This document shows, piece after piece, positions 52,880-62,449 of a stretch of DNA of 64,000 bases; within the stretch, counting starts at the first letter, position 1, and every line of letters begins with the position of its first letter. The position numbers were made by a program, and so were the translations under genes. Below the pieces are notes generated by a model. The model was not told the DNA's origin. It saw only the letters and a list, made by a program, of their open reading frames with translations, and made no database searches. Source of the DNA: an uncultured Bacteroidota bacterium (lineage in GTDB: Bacteria; Bacteroidota; Bacteroidia; Bacteroidales; P3); NCBI GenBank assembly GCA_902762805.1, contig CACWPQ010000003.1, forward strand, positions 62,001 to 126,000, given 5' to 3'.

Positions 52880-55561
52880 CTACCGGCGCGCGGCCTTCAG
52901 CACCTGCTCCACCACGCCGATCTTGTAGCCGGTGCTGTGGTAGAGGATGCGGCCCTCCTTGTCGACCAGGGCCACCAGGGGATACTGCACGTTGGCGATG
53001 CCCGTGGCCTCCACGATGAGCCGTTCCAGATCGCCCTTGTGGTAGGCGATGTCGGTGTTGGCCAGCTGCCACTCGTGCATGTTGAGCGTGGCGGGGCCCA
53101 CCATGAAAGTCATGCCGCCCCACTGGCGCATTTCCCTCTGCTGCTGGCGCAGCTCGACGACGAGGTGCTTCGACGGCTCGCTGTAGTTGCCCAGGTTGAT
53201 GTAGAGCATGCCCGGCTCGCCGGCATAGTCCCACAACTCGATGCCGTCGAAGAGTTCGAGCATGGGGTCGAGTGAGGAATGAGGAGTGAGGAGTGGGGAG
53301 TCAAGCGGCAGGAGGATAATCTCCTTGCTCACCTTCTCGCCGGCCTTCACCTCGAAGAACTCCATGCGCGAGCGCACAGATCCGTCGGCGGCGCGGTTGC
53401 CGGTGCTGAGGCAGTAGGTGCCGGGCTCCAGCTCGATGGTGGCGGGGAAGGAGGCCATGCGCGGGTCGTCCTCGAAGTCGAAGGTGCGCAAGTCGCCATT
53501 CTCCAACTTGGCCAGCGTGAAGTGCGGCCAGTAGACGGGCTTGGCGGGCTCCTTGCCGCTGTAGGTCAGGGTGAGAACTGTAGGGACGCGGCGTGCCGCG
53601 TCCGCAGCAGGTTGCCCATTGTCGCTTGCGGACATGGCACGCCATGTCCCTACATATACATAGATGGTGTTGGTGGCATTGTCCAGATAGGCAGGTATTC
53701 CGGCAGCGCGGCAGGCGGCTACGAAGAAGATGTCGCGGCTGTGGCGGTCGGCACGGCGCAGTTTGTAGACGCCCACGGGCGAGATGGGGCAGTTGTAGTA
53801 GTTGCTCGTGTCGTCAACAACGATGCTGTCGAGGGTCCACTGACGTATCTCTTCGGCCGTCATACCCTTGAAGCACGAGAGTTCTTCGCGATAGGGACGC
53901 ACCATCTCATTGCTGATGCGGGCAGGAAGGATACCTTTCTTATATACATCATAAGTGTATGGATTGTTGGTGCAAGTACCCTTACTACGATTCAGCCAGT
54001 CGAAGCCGGTCTCTTGAGCTTGGAGCAAATCGGCGGTGATGTCGCGCAGGTCTTTGTCGGAATAGGATTTGAGATAATCATATATGTGTTCACCCGAGCG
54101 ATATTGGCCAGCCCAATGTTCAAAGAACTTGTATATCTCCGCATAGTTGCCTTCTGACTTATGGATGATTTCCCACACTTGCTCGTCGGAAAATAAACGG
54201 GGATTCCAGCACCAATCCTTGGGCAGGAACGACTTGTAGTTGTCCTTGGTGGGGAAAGTAGCAGTGTAAGCGTTGCGCAGCGAGTCCTCGTAGGCCAGAC
54301 GCTTGGCGTTGGCGGCGGTCTCCTCCTCGGTGGCCACCACTTTGGGTTCACCGGCCACAGGGGGCACCATATCGAACAGCCTCACCCCCGGCCCCTCTCC
54401 CAGAGGAGAGGGGAGTAGGATGTCCTTGTCGGCATCCTTCTTTAATATCAATGTCAGCGTGCTATCCTTCCGCACATCAATCTTGGCAAAGGCAAAGCGG
54501 TATCCACTCCCCTCTCCTCTGGGAGAGGGGTCGGGGGTGAGGCTCCAGATAAGCAGGTCGCCCAGACCGGTGGTCAGACTGGCCTTGCCCTCCTTGTCCG
54601 CAATCTGCGTGCTGAGGGTGTAATATTCAGCGTAGTTGTAGAGCTTGAACTTCACCTGCGCGCCCTCCAGCGGCTTGCCGCTCTCGTCCTGCACCGTGAC
54701 GGTCACGCGGCGCGTGGGGGCGTAGTGGCTCAGCAGATTCAGCTCGCTATAGAGGCTGGTGCGCTTCACCACCTCCTCGTCGCCCTTGTACTTGCCGAAG
54801 GCCTTCGAGTGCACCATCATGCAGCGCGTGCTCGGCACGGAGAACCAGCCCATATTGAGCCGCGGGTCGGGCTCGCAGGCCCCAAGGAACTTCCATTCGC
54901 CATTGACATAGACCTCCACCCATGCATGGTTGTCGTCGCAGTGCGCCCAGCGCGGCGTGTAGCACTGCCTCGCGGGTATGCCCACGGCGCGCATGGCCGT
55001 GACGGCGAAGGTGCTCTCCTCGCCGCAGCGGCCCAGCGACGTGCGCATCGTGGCCAACGGGGCGCTGGTGCGGCTGTCCGAGGCGCGGTAGGCCACATGC
55101 TCGTGGCACCAGTGGTTCACCTCCAGCGCCGCCTCCTCGATGCTCATCCCCTGCACCCGCTCTTTCAGCTCGCGGTAGAAAACCATGCGCGCCGTGTCGA
55201 GGTTCTCGTTATTCACGCGGTACACCAGCACGAAGTGGCGGAACACGTCTTCGGGGATGTCCTTGCCCCACGGCATCTCCTCCCTCGCCTTGAAAGCATA
55301 GCGCACCTGCTGCAGGAAGAACTGCGGCTCGTAGTCCGCCAGGTCGCTCAGCGGCATGTAGGCGTAGAGGAACTCCATGGCCTCGCGCTCGGCGCGGCTA
55401 AGGTTGTCGAACTCCAAACTCAAACCTTGGAACTCCGCCTTCCGACTTAAAAAGTCTTCGTGTACCTCGTCGCGGTAGCTGCGGTCGGTGATGAAATGCG
55501 GGTCGCGGTGGCAGGCGGCCAGGGTGAGGGTGGCGGCCAGCAGAAGAATAAAGCGTTTCAT
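52880..55561 (-). CDS. Transglutaminase-domain lipoprotein with repeated in-frame inserts
   Basis: An 893-residue lipoprotein (TLTLAACHRD, Cys17). Residues about 150-260 are a transglutaminase core: catalytic Cys in SLGRCGEESTFAV, His and Asp in HCDDNHAWVEVYVNGEW. A second, degenerate transglutaminase-like piece follows later (RDIFFVAACRAAGIPAYLD). The last 150 residues look thioredoxin-like (MLYINLGNYSEPS; YPLVALVDKEGRILYHSTGY). ATG 55561 overlaps the cutC stop by four bases. Four short repeat elements are translated in frame (at 53270, 53579, 54378 and 54506). The substrate is unknown; a role in processing envelope peptides or glycoproteins is inference. Confidence 0.82.
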   Translation of the reverse strand: MKRFILLLAATLTLAACHRDPHFITDRSYRDEVHEDFLSRKAEFQGLSLEFDNLSRAEREAMEFLYAYMPLSDLADYEPQFFLQQVRYAFKAREEMPWGKDIPEDVFRHFVLVYRVNNENLDTARMVFYRELKERVQGMSIEEAALEVNHWCHEHVAYRASDSRTSAPLATMRTSLGRCGEESTFAVTAMRAVGIPARQCYTPRWAHCDDNHAWVEVYVNGEWKFLGACEPDPRLNMGWFSVPSTRCMMVHSKAFGKYKGDEEVVKRTSLYSELNLLSHYAPTRRVTVTVQDESGKPLEGAQVKFKLYNYAEYYTLSTQIADKEGKASLTTGLGDLLIWSLTPDPSPRGEGSGYRFAFAKIDVRKDSTLTLILKKDADKDILLPSPLGEGPGVRLFDMVPPVAGEPKVVATEEETAANAKRLAYEDSLRNAYTATFPTKDNYKSFLPKDWCWNPRLFSDEQVWEIIHKSEGNYAEIYKFFEHWAGQYRSGEHIYDYLKSYSDKDLRDITADLLQAQETGFDWLNRSKGTCTNNPYTYDVYKKGILPARISNEMVRPYREELSCFKGMTAEEIRQWTLDSIVVDDTSNYYNCPISPVGVYKLRRADRHSRDIFFVAACRAAGIPAYLDNATNTIYVYVGTWRAMSASDNGQPAADAARRVPTVLTLTYSGKEPAKPVYWPHFTLAKLENGDLRTFDFEDDPRMASFPATIELEPGTYCLSTGNRAADGSVRSRMEFFEVKAGEKVSKEIILLPLDSPLLTPHSSLDPMLELFDGIELWDYAGEPGMLYINLGNYSEPSKHLVVELRQQQREMRQWGGMTFMVGPATLNMHEWQLANTDIAYHKGDLERLIVEATGIANVQYPLVALVDKEGRILYHSTGYKIGVVEQVLKAARR
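53270..53305. repeat. Low-complexity in-frame insert in the transglutaminase gene
   Basis: On the coding strand it reads ctcctcactcctcattcctc with flanking variants, encoding about LDSPLLTPHSSLDP. The same kind of pyrimidine repeat occurs between genes at 15774-15820. Confidence 0.55.
53579..53653. repeat. 75-bp palindromic element inside the transglutaminase gene
   Basis: The element is bounded by TGTAGGGAC and GTCCCTACA. It holds two perfect hairpins, GGACGCGGC-gt-GCCGCGTCC (53584-53603) and GGACATGGC-ac-GCCATGTCC (53630-53649). Its length of 75 bases adds 25 codons without changing the frame. Confidence 0.8.
54378..54416. repeat. 39-bp palindromic repeat, arm 1, inside the transglutaminase gene
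   Basis: It contains CCCCTCTCC-caga-GGAGAGGGG and is translated as about LLPSPLGEGPGVRL. The same sequence occurs inverted at 54506-54544 with one mismatch. Confidence 0.8.
54506..54544. repeat. 39-bp palindromic repeat, arm 2, inside the transglutaminase gene
   Basis: This is the inverted copy of 54378-54416, translated as about LTPDPSPRGEGSG. The 89 bases between the arms encode ordinary-looking protein (YRFAFAKIDVRKDSTLTLIL). Confidence 0.8.
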
Positions 55562-56235
55562 ATCTGTGTGTTGTGTATCAACTGTTTCACTTGTTCGGCA
55601 TCGGTCCTCACCGTGCCGTCCGCGAGGGTGGTCTTGCACGAGCCGTGCACCTCGCCGACACCCGTCAGGGCAATCAGGCGGCCGACATTCTGCGGCGTCA
55701 CACCGCTGCCGGCCAGTATCTTGACCGCTGTCGCACCCACCAGCCGGCGGATGACCGCGGCCCCCTCCAGCGCCGTCGGCGCCTGGCCCGAGGTCAGCAG
55801 GCGGTGGCAGCCCGCTCGGGCTACAGCCTCCAGCGCCTCCAGCGGGTCCTGACGCGCCTCGTCGAACGCGCGGTGGAACGTCACCTCCATCGGAGCTGCC
55901 AGGCGGACGATATGCCGCGTAAGTGCCTCGTCTATGCGCCCCTGCGGCGTGAGGAAACCCACCACCACGGCCGCGGCGCCCAGCGTGCGGCAGCGCATCA
56001 GCGTCTCCTCGATCTCGATGATTTCGGCATCGCTGTAGCAGAAGTCGCCCGCCCGCGGACGCACCAGCACATGGGTGCGCAACCCGAGCTCGCGCACACA
56101 GCAGTCAATGGCCTCGTCCGCCGGCGTAAGTCCTCCGCACTCCAGGTCGCGGCAGAGCTCCACCCGGCGCGCGCCGCCGGCAGCGGCGGCGCGCGCCGAG
56201 GCAACCGAATTGCAACATATTTCCACTTCAATCAT
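55558..56235 (-). CDS. cutC: CutC family protein
   Basis: A 225-residue TIM-barrel protein of the CutC family, linked to copper homeostasis in other bacteria though the biochemical role is debated. It starts MIEVEICCNSVASARAAAAG. It has GGARRVELCRDLECGGLTP, VEVTFHRAFDE-like EVTFHRAFDEARQDPLEAL, RLLTSGQAPTALEG, and the C-terminal VKILAGSGVTPQNVG. I use ATG 56235, which gives this family start. It is the first gene of a two-gene operon with the transglutaminase lipoprotein and overlaps it as ATGA. Confidence 0.93.
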   Translation of the reverse strand: MIEVEICCNSVASARAAAAGGARRVELCRDLECGGLTPADEAIDCCVRELGLRTHVLVRPRAGDFCYSDAEIIEIEETLMRCRTLGAAAVVVGFLTPQGRIDEALTRHIVRLAAPMEVTFHRAFDEARQDPLEALEAVARAGCHRLLTSGQAPTALEGAAVIRRLVGATAVKILAGSGVTPQNVGRLIALTGVGEVHGSCKTTLADGTVRTDAEQVKQLIHNTQI

Positions 56236-56239
56236 GGTG

Positions 56240-56247
56240 CAAAGATA
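56240..56247 (-). promoter_or_regulatory. -7 element of cutC
   Basis: Minus-strand TATCTTTG ends only four bases before the cutC ATG, so transcription would begin at or very near the start codon. This suggests a leaderless mRNA. Confidence 0.5.
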
Positions 56248-56288
56248 CGAAACTTTTCCGACATACCGCCCACCCTTCTCCAAACCTT

Positions 56289-56333
56289 CCCCTACAGAGG
56301 AAGAAGAGGAGAAAAAGAGGAGAAGAAGAGGAT
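56289..56333. repeat. Purine-rich 11-bp repeat element, copy C
   Basis: CCCCT is followed by agaggaagaag, aggagaaaaag and aggagaagaag with an 11-base period, then gatgcctgcaa, ctaattatcag and ggccattttccg, patches shared with copies A and B. It lies between divergent genes. The remaining bases to 56487 show no gene or clear promoter. Confidence 0.7.
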
Positions 56334-56487
56334 GCCTGCAAACTGCTAATTATCAGCCTCTCCGCTCCAGGCCATTTTCCGCCTTTTTTGCCTTTCCTGA
56401 GCTAAAATTTTCATCTTTTTTTCACCCTCCACGTACTATATTCCCCCCCCGTGCGTTACCTCTTTATCAACAAATAGTTACCTTAAT

Positions 56488-57693
56488 ATGCACAACATAC
56501 AGCACATCACCCCCGACCTCGTCTACGTCGGTGCCAGCGACCGCCGCACCGCCCTCTTTGAAAACGTCTACCCCATCCCCCGGGGCGTCTCCTACAACAG
56601 CTACCTGCTCCTCGACGAAAAGACCGCCCTGCTCGACACCGCCGACGCCGCCGTCGCCAGCCAGTTCCTCGAGAACGTGGCCGCCGCCCTCGCCGGCCGT
56701 CAGTTGGACTACCTGATTGTCAACCACATGGAGCCCGACCATGCCGCCACCCTCGCCGACGTCCTCCTGCGCTACCCCCACGCCACCCTCGTCTGCACCG
56801 CCAAGGCCGCACAGATGATGGTGCAGTTCTTCGGCTCCAACATATCCGCCCACCAGCTCATCACCGTCAAAGAGGGCGACACCCTCGCCCTCGGCCGCCA
56901 CACCCTCGCCTTCGCCATGGCCCCCATGGTCCACTGGCCCGAGGTGATGGTCACCTACGACACCACCGACCACATCCTCTTCTCCGCCGACGCCTTCGGC
57001 ACCTTCGGCGCGCTCAGCGGCAACCTCTATGCCGACGAACTCAACTTCGCCGGCGAATGGCTCAACGACGCCCGACGCTACTTCATCAACATCGTCGGCA
57101 AATACGGCGTCCAGGTACAGGCCCTCCTCAAGAAAGCCGCCGCGCTGGACATCAAGATGATATGCCCACTCCACGGCCCCGTCTGGCGCGAGAATATCGA
57201 ATGGTTTGTCGCCAAGCACGACCTTTGGAGCCGCTACGAGCCCGAAGACAAGGCCGTCGTCATCATCTATGGCAGCATCTACGGCCACACCGAGGCCGCT
57301 GCACTCCGCCTTGGCACCCTCCTCGCCGGGCGCGGCGTCCGCAACATCAAGGCCTACGACGCCAGCCGCACCCATGCCAGCAAGCTCGTCGCCGAATGCT
57401 TCCGCGCCAGCCATATCGTCTTGGCCTCCAGCACCTACAACAACGGCATCTTCACCCCCATGGAAAACCTCCTGGCCGACCTCAAGGCCCACTGCTGGCA
57501 GAACCGCACCGTGGCCCTCATCGAGAACGGCACCTGGGCTCCGCAGAGCGGAAAACTGATGCGCGCCGAGCTGGAGCAGATGAAAGACATACGCATCGTC
57601 GGCGACACCCTCACCCTCAAGAGCGCCATCCAGCCCGACCAGGAAGCCCAGCTCGCCGCACTGGCCGACGCACTTATAGCCCAAGGTCTATGA
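56488..57693 (+). CDS. FprA family A-type flavoprotein (flavodiiron protein)
   Basis: A 401-residue cytoplasmic enzyme that reduces oxygen to water or nitric oxide to nitrous oxide, protecting anaerobes. The beta-lactamase-like domain carries the diiron ligands in YLIVNHMEPDHAATLADVLL (His-x-Glu-x-Asp-His). More ligands are in MVHWPEVMVTYDTTDHILFS and CPLHGPVW. The C-terminal flavodoxin domain begins at AVVIIYGSIYGHTEAAALRL (FMN-binding loop). The length is normal. Its stop overlaps the start of the rubredoxin-containing partner as ATGA. Confidence 0.95.
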   Translation: MHNIQHITPDLVYVGASDRRTALFENVYPIPRGVSYNSYLLLDEKTALLDTADAAVASQFLENVAAALAGRQLDYLIVNHMEPDHAATLADVLLRYPHATLVCTAKAAQMMVQFFGSNISAHQLITVKEGDTLALGRHTLAFAMAPMVHWPEVMVTYDTTDHILFSADAFGTFGALSGNLYADELNFAGEWLNDARRYFINIVGKYGVQVQALLKKAAALDIKMICPLHGPVWRENIEWFVAKHDLWSRYEPEDKAVVIIYGSIYGHTEAAALRLGTLLAGRGVRNIKAYDASRTHASKLVAECFRASHIVLASSTYNNGIFTPMENLLADLKAHCWQNRTVALIENGTWAPQSGKLMRAELEQMKDIRIVGDTLTLKSAIQPDQEAQLAALADALIAQGL

Positions 57694-58316
57694 TCGACAA
57701 CCAAGCCATCTTCAGCATCAGCTACGGACTCTACGTCCTCATTGCCCGCGAGGGTGAGAGGGACAACGGCTGCATCGTCAACGTGGCGCAGCAGGTAACC
57801 GACCAGCCGCTGCAGCTCATGCTCTGTGTCAACAAGAAGAACCTCACGCATGACATGGTGCTGAACACCAAGGTGTTCAACCTCTGTCCGTTGAGCGAGG
57901 AGGCCACCATGAAGCCCTTCGAGCATTTTGGCTTCCAAAGCGGTCGCGATGTGAACAAGTTCGCCGACTGCCAGCAGGAGCTGCGCACGGAGAACGGCCT
58001 GCGCTACCTGCCGAAGTACGTCAACGCGGTCATCTCCGGCCGCGTGGTGCAGACCCTCGACCTCGGCTCCCACACCATGTTCATCGCCGAAGTGACCGAG
58101 GCCCGCACCCTCTCCCCCTCGCCCAGCATCACCTACGCCTACTACCAGCAGCACATCAAGCCGAAGGCAGCCGTCGGTGGTCAGCCGTCAGTGGCCGGAA
58201 AGAAGAAGTGGGTCTGCGAGGTCTGCGGCTACGTCTACGAGGGCGACGAGGTGCCCGACGACTTTATCTGCCCATGGTGCAAGCACGGCAAGAGCGACTT
58301 TAAACTCATGGAATAA
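57690..58316 (+). CDS. Flavin reductase-like protein with C-terminal rubredoxin (high-molecular-weight rubredoxin)
   Basis: A 208-residue protein. Residues 1-150 are an FMN-binding split barrel (SISYGLYVLIAREGERDNGC, CVNKKNLTHDMVLNTKVFNL). Residues about 160-208 are a rubredoxin with VCEVCGYVYEGDEVPDDFIC followed by PWCKHGKSDF, giving the four Cys iron ligands. In clostridia and relatives such proteins pass electrons from NAD(P)H to the flavodiiron protein, which is encoded immediately upstream. The linker (AVGGQPSVAGKK) comes from a short gtcagtggc-like repeat and may be a small insertion. Confidence 0.93.
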   Translation: MIDNQAIFSISYGLYVLIAREGERDNGCIVNVAQQVTDQPLQLMLCVNKKNLTHDMVLNTKVFNLCPLSEEATMKPFEHFGFQSGRDVNKFADCQQELRTENGLRYLPKYVNAVISGRVVQTLDLGSHTMFIAEVTEARTLSPSPSITYAYYQQHIKPKAAVGGQPSVAGKKKWVCEVCGYVYEGDEVPDDFICPWCKHGKSDFKLME

Positions 58317-58339
58317 CTGTAACGCAAACATTTACAATT

Positions 58340-60010
<1,671 letters not shown>

Positions 60011-60029
60011 CCGAGGGGGATGTGGGCTC

Positions 60030-60106
60030 TGATAAATGTCTAATAATTCTCTAATAAATGTCTAACAAATGTCTAATAATTCTCTAACAAACCTCTAATA
60101 AACAGG
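60030..60106. repeat. 11-bp tandem repeat, seven units
   Basis: tgataaatgtc, taataattctc, taataaatgtc, taacaaatgtc, taataattctc, taacaaacctc and taataaacagg follow with an exact 11-base period. They fill most of the gap between ettA and the next gene and give stop codons in several frames. Confidence 0.92.
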
Positions 60107-60167
60107 CTGATTCTCCTTGAATAGCAAGTGATTTCCAGTACCTCACGTCCATCCAAACCATATCCTT

Positions 60168-61022
60168 ATGACGGCAAGAAAAACCAGCAATCCGCGAACC
60201 GAGCAGCAGCAGGCACACCGCGCAGGCTTCGGTCTTGTGGCGCGCCTCTCGTCGGACCTCAAAGCGCTGCACACCATAGGGCTCTACAAGGAGAGCACGC
60301 GTCGCCGCCGTGTCCAGAAGCGTCCGACCACCTACGATGCGTTCCGACGCCTCAATAAGCACTGTGTCAGGGCAGAAGGCGTCGACTACCGCGCTGTCGT
60401 GGTCAGCAAGGGGCCGTTGTCGGCGCCCGAATTCGAGCTGGTGCATCTCGGCTCAAATGGACGGCTGACGGTTGAGTTCAGCCGCGAGTTTTACACCGGC
60501 GAGGGCAGCGACCAGTTGCTGCTGGCCGTCTATTGCCCCGACCGTCGCGCGTGCTATTGTGCCGACGCTGTGAGCCGCGAGGAGGGCCGTCTGGTGGCGC
60601 AGCTGCCGGTCGAGTGGCTTGCCCACACGCTCCACCTCTACGCTTTCTTCTGTGGCCGCAATATGCTTGCCTCGAAGAGTGTCTACTACGCGTTGCATGG
60701 CTGCGATGCTGACCCGATAAAACGGAAGTCTGACCCGATAAAGCGGAAATCTGACCCGATAAAGGGCGGTTTTGACCCGATAAATGCTCCCGCTGACCCG
60801 ATAAAGGGCGATTTTGACCCGATAAAAGGCGATGCTGACCCGATAACCGCCCGCCTTTTCGCCGCCCTGCGTGCCGACGGCACCCTCACCTATGCCGCCT
60901 ATGCCGCGGAGCTAGGCATCAGCGAGGCCACCGTCAAGCGCCGCCTCGCCGCCCTGAAGGCGCAGAACCTGATTGCCCGCAGCGGTTCCAATAAATCCGG
61001 CCGCTGGGAGGTGCTCCAATAG
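60168..61022 (+). CDS. DUF6266-like protein fused through DPIK repeats to a winged-helix domain
   Basis: A 284-residue protein in three parts. Residues 1-180 resemble the Bacteroidales family DUF6266 (NPRTEQQQAHRAGFGLVARL, RAVVVSKGPLSAPE, LHLYAFFCGRNMLASKSVYY), whose function is unknown. Residues 182-227 are seven 7-residue repeats beginning Asp-Pro-Ile-Lys or close variants. Residues 230-284 form a winged helix (YAAYAAELGISEATVKRRLA, then IARSGSNKSGRWEVL), the kind of tail seen on AlbA_2-type regulators. The combination suggests a DNA-binding role for a family not known for it; this is inference. Start at ATG 60168, GC-rich. Confidence 0.68.
   Translation: MTARKTSNPRTEQQQAHRAGFGLVARLSSDLKALHTIGLYKESTRRRRVQKRPTTYDAFRRLNKHCVRAEGVDYRAVVVSKGPLSAPEFELVHLGSNGRLTVEFSREFYTGEGSDQLLLAVYCPDRRACYCADAVSREEGRLVAQLPVEWLAHTLHLYAFFCGRNMLASKSVYYALHGCDADPIKRKSDPIKRKSDPIKGGFDPINAPADPIKGDFDPIKGDADPITARLFAALRADGTLTYAAYAAELGISEATVKRRLAALKAQNLIARSGSNKSGRWEVLQ
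60711..60857. repeat. 21-bp tandem repeat encoding DPIK heptads
   Basis: Seven 21-base units each begin gacccgata and encode DPIKRKS, DPIKRKS, DPIKGGF, DPINAPA, DPIKGDF, DPIKGDA and DPITARL. The in-frame period allows change in linker length. Confidence 0.92.
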
Positions 61023-61043
61023 TCAAGGTTGGAGGGTGAAAGA

Positions 61044-61073
61044 AGAAGCCGTGAGTTGAGGCTCACGGCTTCT
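61044..61073. terminator. Bidirectional hairpin between convergent genes
   Basis: AGAAGCCGTGAG, a six-base loop and CTCACGGCTTCT form a perfect 12-base-pair stem between the DUF6266-like and FISUMP-like genes. The minus strand continues with tctttc. Confidence 0.65.
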
Positions 61074-61093
61074 TGCGTTGTGGAATTCAGCGT

Positions 61094-62275
61094 TCAATCC
61101 ATCACGGGGCGGACGGCGATGCCGGCGTAGCGGTCTTCGTCGTCCATGGACTCGACCTCTTCGCCGTCGAAGCTGATGGAGCGGGCGTCGTCGTTGTCGC
61201 CGTTGGTGGCGGACCAGTAGTTGCCGTCGACGCCGAAGTCGCGGACCACGGTGCCTTTGCGCTCGCCGGCGGCGGGCAGGAAGATGGCGCCGGCGGCCTC
61301 CATCTGGGCCCACTGGTCGAGGGTGTAGGCGTTGGCGCGGCTGTAGTCGTAGGACTCGCGGCCATAGAAGCCGGGCTGGAAGGCGAGGCCGGCGGGGAGG
61401 GTGAAGTGGTCGGGCAGGATGACCATGCCGTTGACGGTGCCGACGGTGGCGGCGCCGAGCTTGGCGTAAGCGTTGGCGCGGCCGCGGAGCAGGTACTGCC
61501 ACTCGGCGGCGGTCAGGGTGCGCCAGAGGTGGGGCTGGTTGCCGCCGTTGGAGATGGCGTTGTGCCAAGCCCAGTCGGCCTCGGCATAGGGGCCGGCGAG
61601 GGGATTGGTGAAGGCGCCGCCGGGGTAGTAGTGGGCGAAGAGGGTGCTGACGCTCCAGGGCTCGTAGGCCGTGGCGCCGCTGTTCCAGCCGCTGGTGCCC
61701 CAGCCGAAGAGGTCGACCCACTCGCTGTTGGTGGCGGAGATGGCGGCGTTGGCGCTGCCGAGGGCATCATACTGATTTTCAGCGAAGCGCCAGGTGGCGG
61801 TGGAGGCCTGGAACTGGAGGTTGCCGCGCGAGAAGCGCACCTGCTTGGAGGCGCTGACGGAGAAGAGGGCGTTGCTGGCGCCATCCTCGCGGAAGCCGCC
61901 GACCGAGGGCTCGCCGGGGTTGGGGTTGGGCTCCGGGTCCACGCTGGGCATGTCGGGGTTGGGGTCGTCGGCCTGGTTGCTGAAGAGGGCGACATAGGTG
62001 GCGTCGCCGCCGACGGTGATGGTGCGGGTGGCAGAGCGGTGGCCGTCGCTCCAGCGGATGAAGTAGTAGCCGGTGTTGGCCCATGCCGAGAGCTCGACCT
62101 GCGAGCCGATGACATAGCGGCCGCCGCCGGTGACATAGCCCATCTCGTCGTGATTGGCCACGCCGACGATGGTGCAGTTGACTTTGAGGTCGCGGAGGTC
62201 GTCGACCCCACAACTGGTCAGCCCGAAAAAGAAAAGGGCCGACAACAGCAGCATAATGTTGCGGATTGTTTTCAT
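61094..62275 (-). CDS. Lipoprotein with bacterial-repeat and FISUMP-like domain
   Basis: A 393-residue lipoprotein (ALFFFGLTSCG, Cys22). Residues about 45-100 form an InlB/Listeria-Bacteroides-like beta repeat (QVELSAWANTGYYFIRWSDG, GGDATYVALF). A Pro/Asp-rich linker follows (DPEPNPNPGEPS). The C-terminal 260 residues match the FISUMP-type domain (KQVRFSRGNLQFQAST; LTAAEWQYLLRGR; AIFLPAAGERKGT; GNYWSATNGDNDDARS). Such proteins are displayed on the surface in Bacteroidota and Fibrobacter. The function is unknown. A consensus promoter lies upstream and a hairpin terminator downstream. Confidence 0.8.
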   Translation of the reverse strand: MKTIRNIMLLLSALFFFGLTSCGVDDLRDLKVNCTIVGVANHDEMGYVTGGGRYVIGSQVELSAWANTGYYFIRWSDGHRSATRTITVGGDATYVALFSNQADDPNPDMPSVDPEPNPNPGEPSVGGFREDGASNALFSVSASKQVRFSRGNLQFQASTATWRFAENQYDALGSANAAISATNSEWVDLFGWGTSGWNSGATAYEPWSVSTLFAHYYPGGAFTNPLAGPYAEADWAWHNAISNGGNQPHLWRTLTAAEWQYLLRGRANAYAKLGAATVGTVNGMVILPDHFTLPAGLAFQPGFYGRESYDYSRANAYTLDQWAQMEAAGAIFLPAAGERKGTVVRDFGVDGNYWSATNGDNDDARSISFDGEEVESMDDEDRYAGIAVRPVMD

Positions 62276-62356
62276 AAGTTTGATGTTTTAATAAGTGATT
62301 GTTATTTAACTATTTAATAATTGCTCTCTATTAAATTCCAATCGGTTTTCACACGG

Positions 62357-62387
62357 CAAAGATACGAAGAAAAACGATAATGGCAAA
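62357..62387 (-). promoter_or_regulatory. Promoter of the FISUMP-type lipoprotein gene
   Basis: Minus-strand TTTG (62384-62387), a 19-base spacer and TATCTTTG (62357-62364) match the consensus. The leader is about 75 bases and AT-rich. Confidence 0.65.
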
Positions 62388-62449
62388 AAAAAACAGCTTT
62401 TGTGGGGTTATTTTGTATAAAAAACAATGATTTCTGGTTTTCCTGCAAT

